NCBI RefSeq assembly: GCF_900086655.1
Contig: NZ_LT575476.1
Span: 5,480,431-5,544,430, forward strand
Source of the DNA: Paenibacillus tuaregi
Lineage (GTDB): Bacteria; Bacillota; Bacilli; Paenibacillales; Paenibacillaceae
DNA: 64,000 bases
Direction of reading: 5' to 3'
A program made the translations under genes and the position numbers. The notes under the pieces were generated by a model that saw only the letters and a program-made list of their open reading frames with translations, did not search any database and was not told where the DNA came from. How positions within the stretch are numbered: position 1 is the stretch's first letter; each line of letters begins with the position of its first letter. Shown piece by piece: positions 1 through 7,690 of the stretch.

Positions 1-105
1 CCCACCTCATTCCCGTTAGAACGCCAAATATAAGAAGCAGAGTCACTATATATTTGTATGGAACTCTTTTACCTCTTCCCACAGATAGAACATTTCGCTC
101 CCGCT

Positions 106-1893
106 TCATTTCGTTAAAGCCTCGACTCTTGCCTTCTCCACGGCCTCTTCCCGGCCGTTTACCTGCAGCTTCAAGTATATCGAGGAAATATAATTTCGGA
201 CCGTCCCCTCCGACAGATACAGCCTCTGGGCAATTTCCTTATTGCGAAGTCCTTCCGTGAGGCACCGGAGAACATCCGTCTCCCGCTCGGTCAGCTCATA
301 CGGATTCGGCGCACTCTCCTCGATCTGGTGCTGAAACAACTGATGGGCCACGTCCTGCGAGATCATCGTCCCTCCACCATAGATGAGCCGGATCGTTGCG
401 GCTAATTCCTTAGGGTGTATCGATTTCAGCATATAACCCTCCGCCCCGATCCGAAGCGCCTCAGCTGCCATGGCAACATCCTCTATGCTCGTGATCATAA
501 TTATCCGAAGCTTCGGCCACATTTCTTTCATCTGCTTTGTCGCCATAATTCCGTCCATCTCCGGCATATTGATGTCCATTAATACAATGTCGGGAAGCTC
601 CTTCTTACAGGCTTCGATGGCCTGTATGCCATCCCCGGCTACTTTGATTTCGAAATCCTTTTCTTCTCCCAGCAGCAATCTCAGGCTTTCACGGACCAAC
701 GGCTGATCATCCGCAAGCAGGATTTTGATTTTCTGTCCACCCTCTTGAGAAGAATTCGGGATCGTACAGGTGACCATCGTGCCGGCATCCGCCTGTGAAT
801 GAATGTAGAGCTTGCCCTGAAGTGAGGCTAGACGCTCCTTCATACCCGTCAGACCGAACCCATATTGGAGGTTATCCGTCCCTTTGCCATTATCCTGTAT
901 CTGCAGCATCACCTGAGTGTGATCATATTGCAAAAGCACTTGTATCGTGCTGGCCTGCCCATGACGGCTGGCATTGGTTAGAGCCTCCTGCAGACAGCGG
1001 TACAGGGCAAGCTTGACCGGCTTCATGACAGGATAAGGCTCACCCATCGTACGAAATACAATCCGGATTCCGGTATTAGCCTTGAACTCATCCATAATTT
1101 GCAGCAGTGACCGGTCTAACGGCACCGCCTCCTCGATAGGGTCCATCTGATGCACCTGACGGCGAATGTCGTCCAGGCCGGTTCTCGCCAGCTTGAGTAT
1201 TCCGTGCAGCTTCTCTTCCCCCTCTTCTGTCTGGATATGAGACTTCAGCCTCTCCATGCCCAGAATCATGGAGGTGAACGTGTGGCCAATCGTATCATGC
1301 AGTTCTCGGGCCATGCGGTAACGTTCCTCCAGCAAGGTCATTCTTTCAATTTGAGAAGAATACTGCTCCAGGATCGTATACTGCTCTTTAATTACCGCGA
1401 GCTTCTGCTTGATGGCATTGATCGCCAAGGCCCCTTTCTGCAGGGCATAGCTTGCCGCGTAGAGAATGAGTGCATCACTTAAGCTTTTCCATATGACAGA
1501 ATGTGACAACGAGGAGCTGACAGAATTCCCCCCACTGAGTGCAAACAGCGCCACAGAAATCGGCAGTGAGTAGGCGTGGACCCGGCCCCGGCTGTAGAAC
1601 GCAATCGTGAAGAGGGCGGGAAAGAACAGTCTTGGCAGGCCGAGTTCATAAGCAAGAAATAAAGATATACCTCCAGCAAATAAACACTCGGCGATCAAAT
1701 AACGGTAATAGTGACCTTTTACAAATATAAAAGGGATCAAATTACACAGCACAAGAGGGACAAATACCCCCCAGAAAGGAAAGAGAGGCTGATCCTGATA
1801 CATCAAAATGATCACGGCGACAACCCATAGCGTACGTATGGTCAACATCGACCAGTCCTGCCATGACCACCGGTTCAGGTTAAGAAAACGCAT
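106..1893 (-). CDS. Fused sensor histidine kinase / LuxR-type response regulator
   Basis: The single 595-residue chain holds a complete two-component pair. Residues about 15-155 are hydrophobic, with several membrane segments. A HisKA_3 dimerisation box (RELHDTIGH, His near residue 199) and a HATPase domain (DNGKG, GFGLTGMKERL) follow. A receiver domain (LLADDQ, phospho-acceptor Asp in VLMDINMPEMDG near residue 440, Lys in MLKS) and a C-terminal LuxR helix-turn-helix (LTERETDVLRCL) complete it. The ATG at 1893 is preferred over an upstream TTG at 1902 because GGAG lies 9 bases before it. Kinases of this NarL/LiaS class are normally separate from their regulators; here no stop and no ATG separates them. 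It is divergent from an ABC exporter that is its likely target (inference). Confidence 0.85.
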   Translation of the reverse strand: MRFLNLNRWSWQDWSMLTIRTLWVVAVIILMYQDQPLFPFWGVFVPLVLCNLIPFIFVKGHYYRYLIAECLFAGGISLFLAYELGLPRLFFPALFTIAFYSRGRVHAYSLPISVALFALSGGNSVSSSLSHSVIWKSLSDALILYAASYALQKGALAINAIKQKLAVIKEQYTILEQYSSQIERMTLLEERYRMARELHDTIGHTFTSMILGMERLKSHIQTEEGEEKLHGILKLARTGLDDIRRQVHQMDPIEEAVPLDRSLLQIMDEFKANTGIRIVFRTMGEPYPVMKPVKLALYRCLQEALTNASRHGQASTIQVLLQYDHTQVMLQIQDNGKGTDNLQYGFGLTGMKERLASLQGKLYIHSQADAGTMVTCTIPNSSQEGGQKIKILLADDQPLVRESLRLLLGEEKDFEIKVAGDGIQAIEACKKELPDIVLMDINMPEMDGIMATKQMKEMWPKLRIIMITSIEDVAMAAEALRIGAEGYMLKSIHPKELAATIRLIYGGGTMISQDVAHQLFQHQIEESAPNPYELTERETDVLRCLTEGLRNKEIAQRLYLSEGTVRNYISSIYLKLQVNGREEAVEKARVEALTK

Positions 1894-2096
1894 ATATAAC
1901 AACTCCGTTCAACCTTATTGGAACAAGCAAAAGTCGGCCTGTATCAGCCCGGGTTTTCCTTGTCATATCCAGAGATGACTGCTAATCACTCGGCTTTATG
2001 ACAACGCCCTGTTAGTGTGGGGATAGCTGAGATAGTCCCTTTAGAATTATGGAAAATTATATCTCATTCTAATTCCCAATAAAAGGAGTGGTTGCA

Positions 2097-3008
2097 TTGT
2101 CGCTGCTGCAAATCCGAGGCCTCACGAAAAAGATAGGAAACAAAGTCCTCGTCGATCAGCTAACGCTGGATATGGAGAAAGGGGAAATTCTAGGCCTGCT
2201 CGGTCCGAATGGAGCCGGAAAAACGACAACGATCCGGATGATCGTTGGCCTCATGTCCAAAACCGCAGGTCAAGTCATGATTAACGGTACGGATACGAAT
2301 ACCAACTTTGAACAGGCCATGAGACATGTAGGCGTCATTGTGGAGAATCCGGATTTGTACAAATATTTATCCGGTTATGACAATCTGGTGCACTTCTCTC
2401 GGATGACCCCGGGTGTCACGGAGGCAAGAATTCAGGAGGTCATTGCTCTCGTAGGATTAGAGAATAGCATCCATGACAAGGTAGCCACCTACTCACTGGG
2501 CATGCGGCAGCGCCTGGGGTTAGCTGTCGTTCTGGCCCACAAGCCCTCCTTGCTTGTGCTCGATGAACCCACTAACGGGCTTGACCCGGCCGGGATTCGG
2601 GAGCTGAGAGGCCACCTGAAGGATTTGGCTGATCAAGAAGGCGTTGGCATCATGATCTCCAGCCATCTCATGTCCGAGATGGAAATGATGTGCGACCGCG
2701 TTGCCATTGTGCAGAAGGGACGGCTGGTTGCCATTCAGAAGATTGAGGATATGGCAGCTGATGAACGGGCCGGGGTTCAATTTGAGGTCGATCGGCCGGA
2801 TCTGGCTGTACAAATTCTGCAGACGATCATGTCAGGTGATGAAATCACAACCGATCAAGGACATATCCTGGTACACATCCCTAAAACGAGGATTCCGGAG
2901 ATTAACCGGAAGCTCATGGAGGCCGGGATCAACGTATTTAATGTCAACACGATCAAGAAGACACTGGAAGACAAGTTCATGGAGATCACAGGAGGAGAAG
3001 ACCATTGA
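2097..3008 (+). CDS. ABC-2 type transporter ATP-binding protein
   Basis: This is the cytoplasmic ATPase of an exporter. Walker A is GPNGAGKTTT, the signature is YSLGMRQRLG, and Walker B is LLVLDEPTNGLDP, followed by a switch histidine in ISSHLMSEM. The length (303 residues) and C-terminal extension fit the NatA/bacitracin-resistance group of drug or peptide exporters. The TTG at 2097 is chosen because AAAGGAG ends 9 bases upstream; the earlier GTG at 2088 overlaps that site. The stop overlaps the start of the permease (TTGA), so the two are translationally coupled. The substrate cannot be told from sequence; proximity to the fused kinase-regulator suggests an envelope-active compound. Confidence 0.88.
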   Translation: MSLLQIRGLTKKIGNKVLVDQLTLDMEKGEILGLLGPNGAGKTTTIRMIVGLMSKTAGQVMINGTDTNTNFEQAMRHVGVIVENPDLYKYLSGYDNLVHFSRMTPGVTEARIQEVIALVGLENSIHDKVATYSLGMRQRLGLAVVLAHKPSLLVLDEPTNGLDPAGIRELRGHLKDLADQEGVGIMISSHLMSEMEMMCDRVAIVQKGRLVAIQKIEDMAADERAGVQFEVDRPDLAVQILQTIMSGDEITTDQGHILVHIPKTRIPEINRKLMEAGINVFNVNTIKKTLEDKFMEITGGEDH

Positions 3009-3940
3009 TTCCATTCATTCGCAATGAAAATATGAAAATCTATAAACGGAACCGCACATGGGTGATGATCGCCATCGTCCTGCTGTTCGTACTGCTCCAG
3101 ATCGTGAATATTAAGACAACTGGAAGAGATGCTGTGAGCGGGGATTGGAGAGCCCAGTTAGAACAACAGAACGTGAAGCTCCGTGAGGAAGCCTCCAAAC
3201 CGGGTGCACTGAACATTGAAGTCAAGCAGGCGGAGAAGAATATGCTGCTGAACCAATACCACCTGGACAAGAACATTCCGCCCAGCACGAATGCATGGAA
3301 TTTTGCGGTGAGCCAAGTACGGAATATTATTATTGCCGTAGCCCTGATCTCCATTATTATCGCGGGTGAGATCGTAGCCGGAGAATTTACATCGGGGACG
3401 ATTAAATTATTGCTGACCCGCTCAGCGAGCCGTACCAAGATTTATTTCTCCAAGTATATCGCCGCCCTTCTGTTTGGCCTTCTGTTAACCGCAGCAGGCA
3501 TACTGGTATCTATCTTGGCCGGAGGCCTCATATTTGGTTTTGGCGGATTAGCGGACAGCTATTTCTTTGTAAAAGATCACACCGTAGGCCAAGTTCCGAT
3601 GCTGCAGGCTTTATTAGCCGGATTTGTACTCAACATCCCGTTTCTGCTCATCACGATCACGCTGGCTTTTATGATCTCTGCTGCCTTCCGGAGCTCGACG
3701 TTCTCCATCGTGATCTCCCTGATCGTATCGGTAACCGGATTTGTAATTGCGATTGCCATGGACGGCTGGGATTGGACGAAATACTTCGTCTTCTCCCATA
3801 CGGACCTCACCCCGTTCCTATACGGAAATCCGTCCGTAGACGGCGTGACGTTAGGTTTCTCTCTCGTACTTATCGTGCTCCATCTGGCAATTCTGCATCT
3901 GATATCCTACCCTTTGTTTGTCAAACGCGATGTAGTCTAG
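3005..3940 (+). CDS. ABC-2 type transporter permease
   Basis: The protein has an N-terminal membrane helix (residues 16-33), an extracytoplasmic stretch to about residue 95, then five further hydrophobic segments. This is the ABC2_membrane_2 layout (the GEIVAGEFTSGTIKLLLTRS loop is typical). It starts at TTG 3005 inside the stop of the ATPase gene, with GGAGGAG 9 bases upstream, so it is the membrane partner of that ATPase. The length of 311 residues is usual. No terminator is obvious before the next gene, the lipoprotein at 4051, which may be cotranscribed. Confidence 0.85.
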   Translation: MIPFIRNENMKIYKRNRTWVMIAIVLLFVLLQIVNIKTTGRDAVSGDWRAQLEQQNVKLREEASKPGALNIEVKQAEKNMLLNQYHLDKNIPPSTNAWNFAVSQVRNIIIAVALISIIIAGEIVAGEFTSGTIKLLLTRSASRTKIYFSKYIAALLFGLLLTAAGILVSILAGGLIFGFGGLADSYFFVKDHTVGQVPMLQALLAGFVLNIPFLLITITLAFMISAAFRSSTFSIVISLIVSVTGFVIAIAMDGWDWTKYFVFSHTDLTPFLYGNPSVDGVTLGFSLVLIVLHLAILHLISYPLFVKRDVV

Positions 3941-4050
3941 TCTGAGCAGCGTAAATTCGAATCTTACATCTGCCATGCAAGGTGCTCTGGTGTTATTCAT
4001 AAATATCGGGAAATTCGGACAATTTCTGAAGGAAAATGGGGAATGTGCAA

Positions 4051-4755
4051 ATGAACAAGGTAAAAAAAATCCAGTCTGCTGTGCTAATCGTGTTATTACT
4101 GCTCATTTCAGGCTGTGGAGGTCAGGAGGAATCAACGGCCAAGAAGCTGGAGCTGCCTTCAGCCGGTCTGGCAAAGCTGGTCATTAACCATAAGAACGGA
4201 AGTGTGAGAATAACGGGCCGTTCCGACTCAGACAAGATCGAAGTCGATGCTTCCGTTAAGGCCAGTGGGATCAGTATGGACAATTTAGAGCTAAAGCTGG
4301 AAGCTCAGCAGGATACCGCATCGTTAGATGCACGGTTTAAGGGTCAGTTCCTCTCTATGGGAGAGGGAAGTGTTGACCTGGAGATCAAAGTTCCGAAGCA
4401 GCTTAACCTGGAGATCACGTCACACCGTGACGGCAAGATTCAAATCTCGGATGTATCGGCTAACGGGACAATCGACAACATCAATGGTGACATTGAAATA
4501 TCCAAGCTATCCGGCACCCTGAAAATAAAAAATCAAGACGGCGGCATCAACGTTCAAGATATCGGCTCTGATGTGATGATTGACAACAACAATGGTCATA
4601 TTGTGGTCAATGGGATAGGCGGCTCAGCCGAGATCCATGTAGGTGATGGCAGTCTGGATATCGACCACGTGGAGAAGGATGCAACGATTACACAGACCGG
4701 TAGCGGCAAAGTTAAATTAGGTGAGATCAAAGGCAAGATTTTTCAGAACTTATAA
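4051..4755 (+). CDS. DUF4097 (LiaG-like) lipoprotein
   Basis: A 234-residue surface lipoprotein: a charged start, hydrophobic helix and lipobox LISGC with Cys22. The rest is a run of short beta-strand repeats rich in Asn, Gly and Asp (ITGRSDSDKIEVD, IDNNNGHIVVNG), the right-handed beta-solenoid pattern of the DUF4097 family, to which LiaG of the bacitracin-responsive lia operon belongs. The start ATG 4051 is preferred because GGGGAA lies 7 bases upstream; the ATG at 4036 has its Shine-Dalgarno only 1-2 bases away. Located behind the ABC exporter, it could be an envelope-stress sensor or shield; this role is inferred from context. Confidence 0.7.
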   Translation: MNKVKKIQSAVLIVLLLLISGCGGQEESTAKKLELPSAGLAKLVINHKNGSVRITGRSDSDKIEVDASVKASGISMDNLELKLEAQQDTASLDARFKGQFLSMGEGSVDLEIKVPKQLNLEITSHRDGKIQISDVSANGTIDNINGDIEISKLSGTLKIKNQDGGINVQDIGSDVMIDNNNGHIVVNGIGGSAEIHVGDGSLDIDHVEKDATITQTGSGKVKLGEIKGKIFQNL

Positions 4756-4840
4756 AGGAATTAGCGCAGCCGGATGGTAACTCCTGACATTGATTTTGCA
4801 AACAATCATTGTCACAATAGGATAGCAGCCAGTTATTACG

Positions 4841-4873
4841 AAGTTGTTACTTTTTTGAGACAAGTCAAAGACC
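4841..4873 (+). promoter_or_regulatory. Degenerate RAT (ribonucleic antiterminator) site, PTS leader
   Basis: The sequence contains TTGTTACT, then GACAAG and AAAGACC, the same order of boxes as the RAT before levansucrase at 7550. The GCAGGC half is not well kept. It overlaps the left arm of a leader terminator, as RATs do, so binding of the downstream antiterminator could prevent termination. Confidence 0.5.
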
Positions 4874-4940
4874 TGGGAAGATCATGTTCGGCTGTTCTTG
4901 AGATGAAGGACGCTGCCTGATCCTTCATAAGGTCTTTTTT
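4867..4940 (+). terminator. Leader terminator ahead of the sucrose PTS gene
   Basis: The arms AAAGACCT (4867) and AGGTCTTT (4930) enclose an inner GAAGGA/TCCTTC hairpin and are followed by a run of seven T. The structure lies 84 bases before the PTS start codon and overlaps the RAT-like site, so it is probably a regulated attenuator rather than the end of the lipoprotein operon. Confidence 0.7.
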
Positions 4941-5023
4941 TATATAGAAAAATACCTTGAGATTATATAAAATGTCTGGATATTAGTGAAAGCCGGCTGG
5001 CGTAAGTGTAAGGAGGAGCTGCA

Positions 5024-6556
5024 ATGCCCCAAAAAAGTATTTATCCAGATCAAGCTGAACCGACTGCGCAGAAGTCCCGAGGTTCAGCGGAAAGCTTGGC
5101 TCTGCGTCTGATTGAGCTGGCCGGAGGGACCGGCAATATATCAGAAGCCGTTCACTGCACAACCCGGCTTCGCCTTAGACTGCGGGACAGCTCCCGGGTA
5201 GATGAGGCCCGCCTGTCGGGCATGCGGGAGGTCCAAGGCGTATTCTTCCGGGGAGAACAGCTGCAGATCATCCTGGGCTCGGCGGCCGTCTTCAGAGTAT
5301 ACCGGCAAGTAGTACGCATCCTTCAAGACGGGGGGCCAGGCCAGCAGCAGGCGGAGGAACAGCCTCCGGTTCCGGTTGAACCTCTCAGCCAGAGCAGCCA
5401 TACCGGGACTTTCTGGACGCGGTCCTCCTTCTTGCCAGCTTTGCTAAGACGGATTACCCATGCGGTCAGCTTCTTTTCCGATATCGTTGTCCCCATCATT
5501 CCACTCTTCATCGGGGCTGGCCTGCTGCTGGGCATACTCAGCATGATTGAGGTCTTCGGCTGGGCCTCCCATGATAGCGTCTGGTTCCGGACCTTGGCGT
5601 TGTTAACCGGGTCAGCATTTCAGGTTATGGCTGCCATGTTCGGTTATCATACTGCCAAGCGGTTCGGAGGCACTCCGCCGCTCGGCGCCGTCATCGGCAT
5701 GGTAATGACCCATTCCGATCTTCTACGGGTCACCGGACTCGGCGGAGCACCTGTAAGCTCTACAGATGTAATCATGGCTCCGCAGTTCTGGTACCAAGGG
5801 GCCGTTATTCCCACGATTCTTGCGGTATTGCTGATGACCCTGATCGAGAAGGGGCTGCGCCGGCTGCTTCCACCATCAACTGCGGGGATGCTGATCCCTT
5901 TTCTAAGCCTGGCTATTGGGGGGATCATTGCCCTGCTGGTTATAGGCCCGCTTACTTCCCGGCTTAGCGGATCTCTCAGCAGCATGCTGGCGTTCATGTA
6001 CAGCTTCGGCGGCATGGCCTTTGGGCTGCTGCTCGGGGGAATCTACAGCCTGATCGTCGTAAGCGGACTGCATCACGGCATTCAAGCCGTGGAGATCGGA
6101 CTGATAACCAATCCGGATATCAGCGTCAATTTTCTGCTCCCGATCTGGTCCATGGCTAATATCGCCCAAGGGGCGGCTGGACTGGCCGTCTATGCTAGAA
6201 CGAAGGACACAGCCTTGAGGCAACTAGCGCTGCCCGCATCGATCACCGCCTTTTTCGGCATCACCGAACCGGTTATCTTCGGCATCAACCTCAAGCTGGG
6301 CCGCCCTTTCCTGGGCGCTGCGGCTGGAGGCGCCGTGGGAGGGGCTTATGTAGCCTTCCATCAGGTAGCAGCCGATTCCTTCGGCTTGACCGGAATTCCG
6401 ATGATTGCCTTTATCGTTCAGCTCGGACAGATGAATCTTATTCATTATATAATCGGTTTTCTGCTGGCAGCAGTCACCGCCTTTGTGGTGACCTGGTTCC
6501 TTGATGTGAACCATACTCTGCCTAAAGAACACGAAAGCATAGGAGAATTAACATGA
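5024..6556 (+). CDS. Sucrose-type PTS permease, EIIBC
   Basis: A membrane transporter that imports and phosphorylates sucrose or a similar disaccharide with phosphate from HPr and a separate EIIA. Residues 29-105 form the EIIB domain with the phosphorylation site Cys45 in HCTTRLRLRL. After a linker, residues 140-495 form the EIIC domain with many membrane segments and the GITEPVIFGINLKLGRP loop of the sucrose/beta-glucoside family. It has no EIIA domain. A strong AAGGAGG precedes ATG 5024. It overlaps the antiterminator gene (ATGA). The order permease-antiterminator-levansucrase-levanase is like sacX-sacY-sacB-levB of Bacillus subtilis, so it may act as a sensor (SacX) as well as, or instead of, the main permease (SacP). 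Confidence 0.85.
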   Translation: MPQKSIYPDQAEPTAQKSRGSAESLALRLIELAGGTGNISEAVHCTTRLRLRLRDSSRVDEARLSGMREVQGVFFRGEQLQIILGSAAVFRVYRQVVRILQDGGPGQQQAEEQPPVPVEPLSQSSHTGTFWTRSSFLPALLRRITHAVSFFSDIVVPIIPLFIGAGLLLGILSMIEVFGWASHDSVWFRTLALLTGSAFQVMAAMFGYHTAKRFGGTPPLGAVIGMVMTHSDLLRVTGLGGAPVSSTDVIMAPQFWYQGAVIPTILAVLLMTLIEKGLRRLLPPSTAGMLIPFLSLAIGGIIALLVIGPLTSRLSGSLSSMLAFMYSFGGMAFGLLLGGIYSLIVVSGLHHGIQAVEIGLITNPDISVNFLLPIWSMANIAQGAAGLAVYARTKDTALRQLALPASITAFFGITEPVIFGINLKLGRPFLGAAAGGAVGGAYVAFHQVAADSFGLTGIPMIAFIVQLGQMNLIHYIIGFLLAAVTAFVVTWFLDVNHTLPKEHESIGELT

Positions 6557-7425
6557 AAATCAAAAAAATTCTGAACAACAACGCGGTTGTGGTGAACGAC
6601 CTCGGAGAAGAGAAGATTGTCATGGGTTCTGGAATTGCTTTTCAGAAAAAGAAGAACGATATTCTTGATCCCTCCCTTATCGAGAAAGTATTCATTATGG
6701 ACGACCCGGATCAATACGGCCATCTGCAGGAAATGCTGCGAACCCTTCCCGAAGAAGAAATCGCGGTGTCGGAGCAGATTATCTCTTATGCAGAACGTGA
6801 ACTGGAAGTAACGTTCAATGAGCATATACATATTGCGCTGACCGATCATCTCTCTTTCGCCCTGGAACGGATCAACAAAGGGATGATCATCCAGAACACG
6901 CTGCTGGATGAAATCCGCATCCTATATCCTAGGGAGTTCCAGATTGGGCTGCACGCCCGAAACATTATTCGCGAAGCCCTGAAGGTTGATATTCCCGAGG
7001 ATGAGGTGGGATATATCGCGATGCATATCCATACCGCCTGGCAAAATGCCGGGGGACCCGGAACCAATGCCGAACTGGCGGCCATGATCCGGGATATTGC
7101 CGAAGGAGTAGAACAGGCCGCTGGGACTACGCTCAAGCGGGGCTCTGCCAACTACGAACGTCTGGTGACCCAGCTTGAGAACATTCTGCAATCCGATGAG
7201 ACCGGCAAGCTGCTCAACGAGCTGAATCCCGAAATTGTACGAATCGCCAAAGAGCGCTGTGGACAAGCCTACCGGCAAGCTCAAGAGGTTGGCGCTCAGG
7301 TGGAGGAGGATTACGGATATACGCTGAGCGACAGCCAGCTGGTATTCCTCGCCCTGGAGATCAACCGGATCAATACCCGGTCGGGGAATGGGAATATAAT
7401 GAAGACCGGCATTACGGGTCCATAG
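6553..7425 (+). CDS. BglG/SacY-family transcriptional antiterminator
   Basis: An RNA-binding regulator that should bind RAT sites and prevent leader termination. Residues 1-55 form the CAT RNA-binding domain (MKIKKILNNNAVVV), followed by PRD1 (65-170) and PRD2 (175-278). PRD1 keeps His99 (TDHLSFA) and His158 (AMHIH), the sites used for negative control by the PTS permease. In PRD2 the positions that are usually His are Gln207 (YERLVTQLEN) and Glu269 (FLALEINRI). AGGAG precedes the ATG, which overlaps the PTS stop. Likely targets are the leaders at 4841 and 7550. Confidence 0.88.
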   Translation: MKIKKILNNNAVVVNDLGEEKIVMGSGIAFQKKKNDILDPSLIEKVFIMDDPDQYGHLQEMLRTLPEEEIAVSEQIISYAERELEVTFNEHIHIALTDHLSFALERINKGMIIQNTLLDEIRILYPREFQIGLHARNIIREALKVDIPEDEVGYIAMHIHTAWQNAGGPGTNAELAAMIRDIAEGVEQAAGTTLKRGSANYERLVTQLENILQSDETGKLLNELNPEIVRIAKERCGQAYRQAQEVGAQVEEDYGYTLSDSQLVFLALEINRINTRSGNGNIMKTGITGP

Positions 7426-7549
7426 TCCCTTGAAATTGATCTCAGATTACCGGGGGGCCTTATTATCGCCGGATCAAAATCAGGAGTTTCAGTCTATAGC
7501 CACCCTGGGCTACAAAATTATAAGATTAACGCGGCAACATCATATGTCG

Positions 7550-7577
7550 GGATTGTTACTGTTAAGCAGGCAAGACC
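7550..7577 (+). promoter_or_regulatory. RAT antiterminator site of the levansucrase leader
   Basis: GATTGTTACTG, a short spacer, then GCAGGCAAGACC matches the RAT of the Bacillus subtilis sacB leader almost base for base (from memory). Its 3' end overlaps the left arm of the terminator that follows, so the two RNA structures exclude each other. Confidence 0.92.
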
Positions 7578-7640
7578 TAAAAATCCGATTGGGGACAAGA
7601 TACGGACACGTATCCCCATTGGAATTTTTAGGTCTTTTTT
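7574..7640 (+). terminator. Leader terminator of levansucrase
   Basis: The arms GACCTAAAAATCC and GGAATTTTTAGGTC enclose a second GGGG..ATACG/CGTATCCCC hairpin and are followed by a run of seven T. It stands about 50 bases before the levansucrase start codon, so transcription would stop here unless the RAT is bound. Confidence 0.93.
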
Positions 7641-7690
7641 TCTGTTTAAGAGAGCAAATTTCAAATCAAAAAGAAGAGGAGACAGAAAAC

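Noticed and set aside
4665..4680. CACGTGG inside the DUF4097 gene as a parS candidate
   Set aside because: Flanking bases do not fit the parS consensus (CGACCACGTGGAGAAG).
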